Program-made: the position numbers and the translations under genes
In this document: piece by piece, positions 50,050 through 62,290 of the stretch
Position numbering within the stretch: position 1 is the first letter of the stretch
How the letters are laid out: every line of letters starts with the position of its first letter
The notes under the pieces: model-generated
Database searches by the model: none
What the model saw: the letters and a program-made list of their open reading frames with translations, nothing else
Told to the model about the DNA's origin: nothing
Assembly: GCF_028769735.1 (NCBI RefSeq)
Contig: NC_088179.1
Location: 7,882,001-7,946,000 of the forward strand
Length of the DNA stretch: 64,000 nt
Direction of reading: 5' to 3'
Source: Zonotrichia leucophrys gambelii
Taxonomy: Eukaryota > Chordata > Aves > Passeriformes > Passerellidae

Positions 50050-50540
50050 TTGTGTCACATTCCTGGCATTACAGGGAGCTTGCAACTCTCTCCCTTTGGT
50101 TTTGCCTCCTACCTGGGATAGAGGAGTGGGGCTGGATCTACCCTGGAGCTCAAGCTTATGTCACAGTTGAGAGGGCCACAATACACAGAGCATTACCACA
50201 CCATTTCAGAAAGATCCAACCCCTCCAGGAAGGCTTACCTCATCAGAAGGCTTCAGGCTTCTGCCCATACAGAGTAACATCACGTCACTTCAGAAGGCTG
50301 CAAATAACTGCCCTTCTTGTTTAGCCCAGTCTTTTATCCCCTCCTGTTGATGCACCACACCTGTGTGCCCCTCACTGTTAATGCACCGCACCTGTGTGCC
50401 CTCTGTTCCCTTTGGTGGTTGGTCAGTGCCCCTGGGCACTCCATGGCTCATGGCTGTCAGTGCTGCTCACAGCTGTAGCTCATTGGGGATCAGGCTACCA
50501 CAGCCCCATCCCAATTGCCACAAACTGTGTGCCTACAAAC
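50050..50540 (-). mobile_element. Probable endogenous retrovirus LTR, minus strand
   Basis: Read on the minus strand, the segment starts with TGTAGGCACACAG (from 50538) and runs through a G/C-richer part. It then has two copies of a 31-bp unit containing GCACACAGGTG, the TATA-like word GGGGATAAAAG (plus 50331-50341) and a 3' part containing CAGCCTTCTGAAGTGACG. Repeats directly upstream of a TATA word followed by about 250 bases is the usual U3-R-U5 layout. The general appearance reminds me of songbird LTRs, but I cannot name the family. No target-site duplication could be assigned, so both edges are approximate. There is no internal coding region beside it. Confidence 0.45.
50345..50406 (+). 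repeat. Tandem duplication, 31-bp unit, two copies
   Basis: TGTTGATGCACCACACCTGT... (50345) and TGTTAATGCACCGCACCTGT... (50376) are near-identical units with period 31. They lie next to a TATA-like word on the minus strand and could be duplicated enhancer units of the proposed LTR. Confidence 0.85.
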
Positions 50541-52080
50541 CTCTATCTAAATACAGGGCCCCGGTTTCCAGTTTTTTTCTTTTCAGAGTGCCTGTGCTCT
50601 GCTCACCTGAACAAGCTGGTGGACTTCATTGGTTGCTTGCTGCAGACAGCTGCTATACAGCAGCTGAAATCCTCTTTCATACCATAAACCACTCCCCCAA
50701 CCCCCAACAAATCTGGAATAATGCAATAGAAAAACAGATTTGGAAGCAAACTGTTCTGCTGGATTCAAGGCTTTTCTTTCAGCAGAAGCAGCCCAGCTGT
50801 ATCCCAACTCCCAGGCTATGGACAGTGTGATCATGTTACCATTTTTCTCCCTCCCTGTTCAAAATGGACACTGGATACAGTGAATATATCTCTCAAGCCA
50901 TTATGGATACTATATGCTGTAATGGAATACTATTCCTGTAACATCTCAAAGGGAACGTGAGATATCCCTTGCTTGCCATTCTTAGGTGACCACTGTTAAA
51001 TAATGTATGGACAAATGGGTGGGTTACCACACAACAGGGAAAATATCCTTTTCTAGGACTTCCAGTGTTACCTCAGTGAAATGCTCACAGACCTTGTTTA
51101 TTCAGGTGCCTTTAGAAGGTATCTGAACTCTCCTATCTAGAAAAGAATGCACCAGTGTCCTCTGGAATAGAAACTCCCAAACTGGGGTAATCTAGTTCTT
51201 AATGGACTGGTGCCTATGCTCAGGATGTACCCTGCAGGTTTGTGTCCTGCCAGCCTCACAGGAGCACTTTGCATTGCCATACTGGTGATTCCAGGCTTGA
51301 TTTTCATTTCCCCTTCCCCATGTGAGATGAAGGTGCCAAATCTGCTTAGAGATAAGAATCAAAACCACATTCTCAGCTCATTCAGCCTTCAAAGACAAGT
51401 GTACCCCACTGTGAGGCCAAATTGGCAGGGGCTGTAGGAAAAGGCCTGGCAGGATGAGAAACACCCTGCTCATAACAATCCAGGCTCTGCCTGCTGCTGC
51501 AGCACAAAGAACAGCCCAGGAAAACCGAAGCAGCTCGCTCTCATTTCATGCCGTGCCTGGCTCTGTGCAACCCAGAGCTGAGGAAATCATTGTTTGGGAG
51601 AGCAGCTGATAGCACACAGATCAATCACATGGGTGTGCAAGAAAATAAATAGGTGCATAAATACTTCAGCTATGCTGTGCATTTCCCAGTGAGGACTTCC
51701 CTCACTTTAATGCTGACAAGCTCCTGATTTTTTTATTTTTAATTATGAACTGAAATCCCTTTTGCTATCAGTTATAAATATAACAAACAGTCTGCTGTTT
51801 AACTTCAAATTCCATATCACTCATGCAAGTTGTAACTTCAGTCAGCTTAGTATCTCTGAAATGAAATATTTGCCGGCAGGAAAATGAAAGGTTATATCAT
51901 ATTAAATAAACACATAGTGATATGACTTGTTAGGGAAAATTCCAGCCAGATGACTAGTGTTAATCTTGTAATACCATTAAACAAATCTACAGTCAGGAAG
52001 AGATTCTCAGCCTATTTCAAACAGTAAAAATGCAGAAGGAAAATATCCTTGCCATTAAAGAACAGGTTTGTGTTCCCGAA
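50541..52080. other. Non-coding DNA, no gene recognised
   Basis: No exon or RNA gene recognised. The plus-strand frames here (up to 155 codons starting at 50363) overlap the proposed LTR and its flank and show no domain. The minus-strand string CCAACCACTGT and similar words do not match any repeat I know. Confidence 0.7.
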
Positions 52081-52187
52081 GATCTGACTTCTGTTCCTGA
52101 CTTTGTCACATACTTGTCTGGGTGACCTTTGATAAAATAACTACCTCTCAGTGAGTCTCAATTCCTGCTTTGTAAACAGGGAATAAC
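52081..52187 (+). mobile_element. Ancient MIR / CORE-SINE fragment
   Basis: The order of blocks follows the MIR SINE: TTCTGTTCCTGACTTTGTCAC (positions 52089-52109), GTCTGGGTGACCTTTGATAA (52116-52135), and CTCTCAGTGAGTCTCAATTCCTGCTTTGTAAACAGGGAATAA (positions 52145-52186). These correspond to the MIR segments 'ctggctctgccac', 'gctgtgtgaccttggg' and 'cctctctgagcctcagtttcc...tgtaaaatgggaataa'. MIRs are tRNA-derived SINEs with a conserved central core, mobile before the amniote radiation. This copy is short and diverged. Such relics are sometimes kept as regulatory DNA. Confidence 0.82.
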
Positions 52188-53657
52188 AAAACATTCCCTT
52201 TTTTCTAAACAGGTGAGGGTTTCTTTGGCAGACAAACTGTAACTGACATGTTAAATAACACAAGGGGAGCCTCAAAGAAAGACTGAGATCTTCCAACATC
52301 TTATCAGAAGTAACCTATAAAAATAGTAAGAAAATTATCGCTGTTTCCATCTGGGGTGGAGGGGTTGTTAATTGTGGGAATTAGTGAGCTGCTAAATGAC
52401 CCTTTTCTCATTTGATACATTCCCAAATGTCGGTGTCCCAGACAGACCCATCCATTCAGCGGCTGGGGTGTTTGCTTCTGCCGTGCTCTGAGAACCAGCC
52501 TTCCTCCTCCTCCTCCCTTCCCTGCCCTCAGGTGCTTTACCTCTGTCTCCTTCACTCCATTCTCAAATTGTCAAGTCTACAAGAGATTCACCTCTGACAC
52601 ACTCAAGCCATGAAAAGAGGATGTCTGCCTTCTGCAGAGAAGCAGATAATCTATCATTTTTCTGAGGACAGCAGTTTTATAAGAACTGGCTGTAACATAC
52701 CTTGTCAACTACTGGGATCAACAAATCTGTGCGAGGGAAATTCTGTTACCAAAAATATCTTAGAAAATCTGACTGGCATCATTCTTTTCTTTTTTTTTTA
52801 ATAAATTTAAGGAGGAGGAACAGAAAACCTAGCCAAACCCTTTGCTTACTTGACAGACATGCTGAAGGAAAGAAAAAATGTCTCCAAAAATGAAGTTCTG
52901 TTGAAAGGCAGTACAACACCTCACAGCCACAGCAAGTGGCAATAGGCTGCATGCAGGAAAACAAGCTTGTCTTGAATTCATGAATTGACAAACTGGTTTC
53001 TTATAATAATTATGAATCATCATAAACTTTAAACTTCTAACTCATTATATGTTATTAACTGCTTATTCAGCTCTTCTCTTTCTTGTCTTTTGTCTCTTGG
53101 GAGAAATGGGAAGGTGTTTCAGAGTTTCCTTGGAATCTCTGCCTTATGGTTGATTACTCCAGTGCTATTCCCAGGAGCATCTAGTTACCATCTTAAACAG
53201 GGCTATTACTCTAATTTAGAAAAGTATTAAGAATTCTGGTAATCTGTCTATGCTGGAAAAAAAAAAAGGTGTCCAGATAGCCACTGCACCCACTGATAAG
53301 GAAGTTTTTATAGCAGAAATCTGCTTTCATATCTAATATTCTATTCTGAGCTTTTGAGGGCAGGGCAAACCATGGCTTCCTTATAGTCTTGAAATAGGAA
53401 ATTTAATATTTACTAAGCAAAGGTAAGCCTTCCTGGGACTACATATTGTTAATCATCAAACCTCACCCTTACTCCAGAGAATCAATGTCACAGAGCAGCT
53501 CAGGCTCTGTTTTAGTGACAGCAAGGCATGGCCAGGGTCAGGAAGCCTCCCAGGGCCTCAGCCACGTCCATGATCTAAGCCCCACCTAAGTCTGTAAAGT
53601 GCACAAACACAAGAAACAAAAGCTATTATTGTTACTACAAGTGAATGTATTTTCTTT

Positions 53658-53714
53658 AGAGGATAACTACTTGTAAGATGAAGGTTAGAGAATAACTGCT
53701 TACAAGCTGAAGTT
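53658..53714 (+). repeat. Imperfect tandem duplication, 28-29 bp unit
   Basis: Two units starting AGAGGATAACTACTTGTAAG (53658) and AGAGAATAACTGCTTACAAG (53687) lie head to tail with several substitutions between them. It is an old local duplication. Confidence 0.8.
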
Positions 53715-55014
53715 AGAGTCTGTAATTTTTGCATTTTAAAGAAACTTGTCACAACAGGTACGCTCACAAAAGAACATTTCCTACCAATGAAGTCAAGCAA
53801 CTAAAGAAATATTTTTCAGTAATTTCAGAGAAGACAAGCTAGTCCTAAGACCCTGATGTTACATAAATTTAAGCATCTAACTCCAAAAGGGTAAAATTGA
53901 GTGAAGATCCTAAAAAACATAAGGCACCCAATGGAAAGGGTTCACAGATCTAGAGAGAGATAGCTCTGATGAGAGAAATCAGTCAGGTTCTTTCACTACC
54001 AATATTGCTTTGTCATGTGTCAATAGCATTAATTGATCTTGGTGTGAACCTGGTTGGAAGTCCCTTGGGGGAGCTGGAAAGAAGTTCATCAACTTGATTT
54101 CTTTGGATCCTGATTGAAGGAATACAACTCTTGCAAACTGCCTGTTTTTAAAAAGTTAGAAAGCCTGATTACAAGTGTTTGTCCTGTTCTGTTAAAATGA
54201 GCAGCAGCATAAAGTGCTCAATCCACCAACCAAAAAACAAAATCAAAAAAAGACACAAAACCTCTTTAGTTCCTGAAGACCATTTTTCAAAGTAGCACAT
54301 GAAAATGTAAAGATTTATTTGGAGTAGAGAAAATAATAAACTTTTAAATTACAATTGGGGCAGTGTTGTCTGGGCCAATGGCATGAGCATGGCCACCTAC
54401 TTACAGATCAAGGAAGGAAAAGGTGTTTTAAAGGCCCCATGACAGGTAATTTCTATTACGTCAAGATGAAGATCAGTCTCTTTCATTTTGTATCCAATAG
54501 TCTGTTCAAATTGTCCATAACAGCAAAAAGATTAGCTTCAAGAAAGCATTACTTGTTTGAAAATGTTAACACAATTAGTCAAACACCTTCATTTCAGGCC
54601 CTGTAAGTATTTATCTCAATCTAAATACATCCCTGAGACAAGGCAGCTCCAATGGCATGCAATGACAAGTGAAAGCCAGGTGAAACAGAGAGGACACAGA
54701 GCTGCTTTATCTCATTATCAGCCTGTGCTTCAACTGTATCCTGCCACAGCCTTGCCCACCTGTACCAACACTTCTGCAAATGATTCCTAAAAATCCTCCT
54801 GGGCTATGGGCTCCCCTTCCTTTTAAATGCAGATGTGAACTAATGGAGGGGCTGCACATTTCTGAACCAAACTCAGGGAACATATTACTTGCCTATTCAG
54901 TGATTTGAATGCTTTTATTCTTTTCCTTAACAGCCTTTATTTTGTTGTGTGTATTTTTTTTTTTAATTTAAACAACATGGGCTTTTTCCACACTCTGTTA
55001 AAAGAGGAAGGGGG

Positions 55015-55440
55015 GAAAGAGCTAATTATATCTGAACTGAAGTGTAACCATGGCCCTATTAAATAGGTAGCAGTTATGGGCTATTGATTGTAGTTCACAG
55101 GAAAAGCTTGTCATGTAGTGTCAAGAGGTTAATGTAATTACAAGAGTGGGCAGCAGGATCAGCTGTGTCCTCCAATAGGCGAATAACTAAAAGCTGCTTT
55201 AGAGACACATAATATTGTCAAAGCATAAATAATTCATCCCAGCATTCGAGAAGAAATTACTGCTCTGTTCCAGCATATTATTCAGCCATTAAAATCCTGC
55301 CCTTGTAAAGTCTTTTGATGTAGTCATATTTTCAGTTCTAAGAGCAGTTTTGGAGCATTCAGCTTTTATTAAGCTTTATATTGTGCAGTTTTCAAAGTAG
55401 TAAAAAGGATATGAAATAGACTTACAATTTGTTTAATAAC
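55015..55440. promoter_or_regulatory. Candidate conserved non-coding element
   Basis: This is a smooth, repeat-free, stop-dense AT-rich block with several homeodomain-type words (CTAATTATA near 55022, GTAATTACA near 55134) and other TAAT-containing words. By texture it resembles vertebrate conserved non-coding elements. This is an impression only: conservation cannot be seen in a single genome. Confidence 0.2.
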
Positions 55441-57944
55441 TGCATTGCGATTCAGATAAGAGGGAGAGAGCTGTGTGGATTTATGGAGTGCCTGTGCAGC
55501 ACGAAGAGGAAGCTGTGGTGTGATGTGATGGAATTTTTAACTCCCTTAAGCTGGACAGAATTAAAGGGTTTCAGCTATTTACCAGCATTGATAGCTGCAG
55601 CAGTGTTTAGGGTTTGGTGACCTATTTCTCCAGAGCTAGCTCAGTAGCAGCCATGAGAAGGATCCATGTGCCAGGCTAAGCTTGACTCCAGCTCTTTGCT
55701 TGTCTTTGTTAAAGTTGTGGCAATTTGATGGTCAGTGGCTTCCAGTCCACATCAGCATTCTAAACTTTTTGTTGGACTCAAGCTGCCCACATTGACTCTC
55801 AGGGCTATGGTGCTGATCTGTGCTGAATTACAAGACTGTCCTAAGTAATGGCTTCTCCACCAGGCTCTAGCAGCCCCAAGCACAGGGGTAGCTGGTGGAA
55901 CAACAAAAGAACAGAGGAAGGACAGGGTGTCACAAGGGCCTCTGCTCTCCTCAACTCTCCTGCCCTCATACAAAGTCAATCAGATGCCTGGACAGTTCTG
56001 GTAGGCAGGCAAACCCCCCAAAGTGCCCTTCACTAATAACTCCCAAATGAAATTCCTAGATACAATTTGCAAGTAAAACACCTTTGGGGTCTCAGCCCAT
56101 CTATTCACAGACTCAGGCTTGCTGTGACCATGCATGCAAAGGAAAAAAAAAAAAAGTGGAATCTGAATATATAGTTCTGATCTGTCTGGTTATTTTTTAT
56201 TTTCTCTTCCTGTTCTTCCACTGCCCACAAAGGTGTCTAGAGCTGGAAAGCTACAGCTGGAGGCAGAGCCTTACCCTCACCTCTGCAAGAATGCTGCCCA
56301 CATCAGGAACTCTACAGTGAGCTCAGGTAATGATGGCTGTGCACCACTGTTCACTCCTCATCAAACACAACAGCAGCCTCTATTTGATACACAATTACAG
56401 AAAACAATCGTGGAATGAAATACTGCAGCTCTCAGACACTACAGGGATCAGCAGCAATCTGACCAAGGAAGGAATTGAAAATCTAGCTACAAAGTCAGTA
56501 CAGGAACAAAGGGGAAATACAAACTAAAGGTAATGCTGAGAAGACCACAACTGCATGGAGTAAAAGCTGAGAAACTATTTCAGGGGAATGGTTCACCAGA
56601 AAATAAAAAAATACAAAGAAAACACCAAGAGGACAAAAAATAATCTCTTATCTTTTGCTTTAAGAAAGCCCTTAAAACACCACTATTCTGGCATAGCAGT
56701 TACTACTCTGGGTTATTTTCAACACATAAAAACCAAGTGAATTCTTTCCAATAATTTGTATTCTAATTTCAAATCTACTTTTGACCAGAACATCCCCAAA
56801 CAGTAGATATTTTGTCAACGCCACCTTAAGAGACCACTTTTCTATGACAAAGGGGAGTTTGCTCTTTATCCAGTCATTTCTTTTCAACAACAGAAAAAGA
56901 AACAAATTTTCAGGAAAAAGACTCAGAGCAAGCAAGCCAGTCCTCCCCAGGAATATCCTCATCTCTGAGCCGTGTATAAACTGCTTTTCTGTGCCTGTTT
57001 CCCATGCAGTCGTGTGCGGATGTGTGCTGGGCTCTAAGGGGAGTTTGTCTTGGCTTTGTGTGGATCTCTGTGGTGTTGACAGTGGGATTTTGATGTTCCT
57101 TGCACTGTTTCAGCCAGAGCCTGAGGAACAGAGCCAAGTTTAATCCTAGGGGAAGTTGAATTTAGTATCTTAAATTCCTCATACATGAGTAAGATAATTA
57201 GGAATGTGTCAATATTCTGCATACACAGGTTGCAACTCCACATAGTTAATTAGGAGGCTAAGCTTGAAACTGCCAAACCAAGTCTGAATAGCAACCTAAA
57301 AGCAGCCTTCTGATGGTTCAATAGTTACAAGGCATGGGAAAAAACCCACAAAATATGCAAAATAGGAGCTTTATGCTGTTTTTCTGTCCCTTAGGGTCTG
57401 TGCTGCCTCTTGCACCTCTGAAATCTCAGCAGTGGTGCTTAGGGACAGCCAAAGGCCAATCCCACATTGACTCCTTCAGGTAGAGATTTTGTCCAGCCAA
57501 GGACTGTACTTTTTGTCACTAAATCTCATCAACCCTCATCACCTGGCCTGGTTTACACTTTACAGTTTGTATTCCTTGAATTTGCCCTCTGATAAGCCAG
57601 GATCAACAACTGCTTCCCATGCACACCACGTAGTGCAAATGAGCTCTGTGCCTTGCTCCTGTGTCTGTGAGCAGGAGCTCAGCTGTCTGCCATGGCCCTG
57701 TGCAAACACAGCGTTCATTGCTGGAGGTTGGACACAGACCCAAACTCTTCCCAGGAAACGAGCCAAGAGCTGAAGTTTTCACCTGGCTTGGATTTGAAAA
57801 TTTTGCAGTTCAGCAGTTTTGAATAGTAGCTGTGAAAAAGCATCAACTACTAAGATGAGACAAAGGCTTGTTTGGAAGGTTTTTTACAATTTTTGCAGAG
57901 AGCTAGTTCCACATTTCTAGTTCCTAAAGCACTCTGACCCCCAT

Positions 57945-57958
57945 CCCCCCCCCCCCCC
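57945..57958. repeat. Homopolymer C14 (G14 on the minus strand)
   Basis: Fourteen C residues in a row, the only long G/C homopolymer in the window. It can form G-quadruplex or i-motif-type structures and is prone to length error in sequencing and replication. Confidence 0.9.
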
Positions 57959-60900
57959 AAGGGAAGAGCTGGCTGAGCCCAGTTCTTTTGCTGTGAAGAG
58001 ATTCACTGGATAGCTGAATAAAATAACACACAGGTTACAATCTTTACAATCTTTCTTCTTTTGAAGACAATGATAAAACTCCCAGTGGGGCTGGGATTTA
58101 ACTTGAGGATTACAACTGCTGTGAATCAATCCTCTACCAACTTTAGAGGAGTTGGACCAATTAACACCAGCCAAGGGCTCAGTCCTTTCGTTCTACCCAT
58201 ATCCATTATTGTTTTCCCCAGCCAGACTCTGTCATTCTTTTTCATCACAATTTTCCCTCTGTCTCCCACCTTTTCTCATTTCAAGTTCGGACACTTGACT
58301 TGCAGAGCCCTCTGAACCCTTAAAAATATTTGTTCTCTAAAAAGCAACAGAAAGAAAAATGTTTGGATTTTTGCTTTGTCAGGAATCTGCTTTACTTGTG
58401 TCCAAATAAAACAAATATAAAAAAATAATCTCCTCATCTTCAGTGAGGAAGGAGCTGGGGCTTTTAAAATATACAAATCAAGTGAAATAACAGCCCAGAC
58501 TGCCAGCCCTAGATCAGATGTGCATGGAGGGACATATGCAATGCATTACAAACATGCACTCCTCAGGCCATAGCCAGAGATGTCTTCGGTCTATTGTCTG
58601 TGTTCTGAACTCCTTAACACACAACAAACTTTATGTTCTTAGATTATCTTTTCTATTGGCACTTAGTAAACATAGTTATATGATTTTAATTCACCAGAGA
58701 AGAGAATACTGTTCATTTGTGACTCAGTTTTTCATTGTGACAGGTCTAAAAATGAGCACATTCTCCACTTTGAAAAAGTTTGTAACATGTTTTTTTCCAT
58801 GTTTTTTGTTAGAACTTTTTCCTCTGCCTTTTTTCTCCACCTCTTTCTTGGCCTCCCTTTTGTTTCTCAGCCTGGCTGCAGCTCTGTCCCAGCTGCCTCC
58901 TCATTTCAGACCAACTTTTCACAGCCTGGAGACCAGACTGAAGCAGAGACAACCTCCTCACTCATCAGGGCTGCTCAGATTTATACCTGCTTACAATGCT
59001 GGGACTGAACTAAAGTGCTGTAAGACAAACTGCACTCACTCTGTGCTATTTCATGCCAGCAAAATTCCAGCTGACTTCTTAAGTCTTCTTTAATGCTCTT
59101 TGCACTCCTAAAAATCCAGGCCTTAGAATATAAATAGGGTTTTTCAGTTTTGTGTGTTTTTCTTTTAAATTACAGTTTCTCACTGAGAAAGTTTGATTGA
59201 TTCAGGCAACATAAAGAAAAAAATTCTATGCAACCCAGTTGATCAGTCACACACTGAATTTCAAATAGCAATGAATCAAAGAGGACAGTTCATGAGCTGA
59301 ATGCTTGGCTGTGCTCTTCAGCAAATCCATTAAAACAATACCTTTTAGTTTACAAAATGATACATAAACAGCAAGAGCAGCACCATCGATATCAGATATC
59401 ATCTACAAGGGAGCACAGCTGAAAGGCAGCTGCTTTAGCTGGGTTCCACTTGAACCAAAGCCCCAGGACTTGAATGCAAAGAGGAGAGAAAAAGGTGCTA
59501 AATGGAACAAATGAAGCAAGGCAGCTCCAGTCCCACCAGTCTGACATTGCCCTTGGTAAACACAGCACAGCAAGCCATTGCATCTGCAGGATGAATGCAG
59601 TTCATACAGCTACCTATGGGAGAGGCATGGGGGATTTTCTGCACAGATTCAGACTTTACAATGAACACAATTTGTTCACAACCAAGACCTTCAGTTGCTC
59701 AATTTAAGATTCCATATGCTGTTCCTGCTGGTAATGAGATATTAAAGATTATGAGATAAACCAACATGGCATTCTGATTCAAAAAGGCAAGCTTATAAGC
59801 CCATGGAAATCCCTTTTTTAATACAAGCAGAAGGGCTTAGCATTAGTACAAGTTTGTTCAACAATCAATAAAATTAGACCCAATAAGGAAAAGGATGAGT
59901 GAACAAAAAGATTTCTATTCCAGCAAGAAAATAAGAGTTAGAATTACAAAAATCATCTGGTGGCTTTTCTTGTGCTGAGGAGCTGTTTGGGTTATGCGAG
60001 CACTTGGAAGTGCCTGGGCAGCCCTGTGTGTGTTGACAATACCACATAATGCTCCTCAGTCACACATGGGGGGCAAATTCCTCCTCAGGACATGAACCAC
60101 ACACAGCAGAACGTGCTGGGTTTGACAAATGCTTTGTTAGAGAGCAAAGCGAGGAAGCATTCCAGTGCCCAGCAGCACATTGTCCTTATTCCCTCAGCAA
60201 TTTAAGGAGAGCTGCTTTGCTTTTTCCCCTGAAATGTGTCTGTATGGGCAGTAGGTGCTGTAGTGATGCCATTGCACGTGTCATTGTGACAAGCACAAAC
60301 CTCTCCAGCCCTGAAACTGCTGTGGTCTCAGGAGCTCACAGTGCTTTGGGAATAGGGAAACTCCTCACCAGTGGGGATTCAAAAGTGAGGGATGAAGGAG
60401 GTTTAATGATGGAGAAGAAACAAAACCAGACATAAATGGGAGCTGAAGAACAGGAAGTATGATTAATTTGGGATGGTTGTAGTAAGGAAGCAATCAGCAA
60501 ACCAATAAACCAGGACTTCATCAGACAAAGCTTGACTTGAGGGTGTCTGCAGGGAGGGAATGGAGACCCAAGCACTGCTGCAGAAACTCAGCACTGGCGC
60601 TGCTGGTAACAGTACGGGGAGTAATGAACAGTTAATGCAATGAAAACATGCAGGTTTCTGGAGAGAGGAGAATGTCAGGTAAAACAAGCCAAGGGCATCT
60701 CCTGCCTCTGCTGCCAGCCCAGCCCAGGCTTTGTCTGCTGCTCTATCTGGTGTCTTTGATCAAGGCAACACAAACCAGAGCTCAGCCCAGAACTGGCTGT
60801 GTGTGCTTTCAGAACATAAACAGATCCTGCTCAGCTTTTCTTCTCCACTGTGAGAAACAAAAGCTTATTTCAGTTGGCTCAGGGTTTGACAACAATTAAC

Positions 60901-62209
60901 TTTGCAAGGAGGGAATGGAGACCATGTAATTTTTCAACAAACTACAAAACTCTAAGCCAAGAAAAAAATTTGCCCCCACTTTCATTTAAAACACACACAC
61001 AAACCCTGCATAATTTTGCAGGTGTTTCTGATTTAAGCCACACTTGTTTGTTGCTTGCTGCTTTCCTCAAGCAAATGCCAAACTAAAGGTTTGCTATGAT
61101 ACAAAACATACCTACCACAAAAGCACCAGGACTGCTACTCCCCAACATCTGAGCCCAGGAACATCATTCCTTGGGATGTCCCAGGATACACAGGGCTCAG
61201 GTGCATCCCTGGCTGAGCTTGGGAGCACAGTGAGACCAGCAGGGACTTGAGTCAGTTCAGCTATTTAATTCTCATGGAAACAACATTTGCATGTCCTGAT
61301 AACCTAACAGCTCCCAGCCCTGCTACCCAGCCCAAAAAGGGGAAAATCACCTTTTATCCTCAGGGAACTGCTCCTTGTGAGTTCTTTCTCCCCTTCCAAG
61401 CAGCTGCTGCCTGGGGAACCAAGAGCAGGGGAGCCATGTAATTGTGGCTTGCAATTAAAAGATGCCCAGCAGCTGTGATACACCTTGGATAATTTCCACA
61501 GTTGGCAAAGGCTAGATGCATGTTGACCACTGCTGATTTTATACACCTTGAAAAGGGCATGTTGAATAAAACCTGTTGTATTATCCACAGATGGAAGCAA
61601 AAATAATGCAGCTGAAAGTCAGGGTAGCAAAACAATCCAATGTCAGGAGTGTATTTGTCTTTTTCCTTAACCAAACTACCCCTATTCACAGGTAAAAAGT
61701 GGCCCCAGAGAAAGAATTTTGCCAACTGAATTTCTTTCATTTTAATACATCAACAGTCCCACCCCAACTCTCAAGCCAAGCTCAGGAACATATTGATGTG
61801 ACTTGATTGTTTTATGACAAGATAATTTTTTTTTAAAAATTTTTATTAAAGTACTCCCAAGGAATTTCTTCCTGTTATTAATAAAATGAGCTTGACCCAG
61901 GAATAAATCTGTGCTTTACAGGGAAGGTGATTGTTCCCAGTGATTCTGATTGTTAGACTACAGAGTAGAATTCCCAGGTTCAGAAGAATTTTTAGAAAAG
62001 CTCTCAATCAACCCACAACAGCCTTGGTCCCAACCCATCAGCAGACAGGTCTGAGAGCTGAGGGTGATGACTGAGCCCTGCTCAATGAGGGCTGGTACCT
62101 TTATTTGGGTCTGAGTCACCTTCTAACAGGCTGCTCTGTATCATACCAAAGGCATCCCTGTGTATTATGCACATTCACTGCCAGCTGGAGTTGTCTCACT
62201 GTGTTGAAA

Positions 62210-62290
62210 ACAAAAGAATAATGACATTAATGATTTGCCCTAGAACACATTGCTGGGAAAGTCACACTTCAGGACTTGACAGGTTCCTTC
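62210..62290 (-). mobile_element. Possible second MIR-type SINE remnant (minus strand)
   Basis: ATTAATGATTTGCCC followed by AGAACACATTGCTGGGAAAG and CAGGACTTGACAGGTTCC resembles the reverse complement of the MIR body ('ttaagtgacttgcccaaggtcacacagctagtaagt...ccaggactcgaacc'). The preceding GTTGAAAACAAAAGAATAATGAC could be the decayed 'gaaactgaggcacagagag' part. The match is patchy. Confidence 0.35.

Noticed and set aside
58518..59093. 191-codon plus-strand open frame
   Set aside because: It is the longest frame, but it has no domain, signal or codon bias, it overlaps another open frame at 58787-59008, and its F/L/S-rich composition follows from a T-rich stretch.
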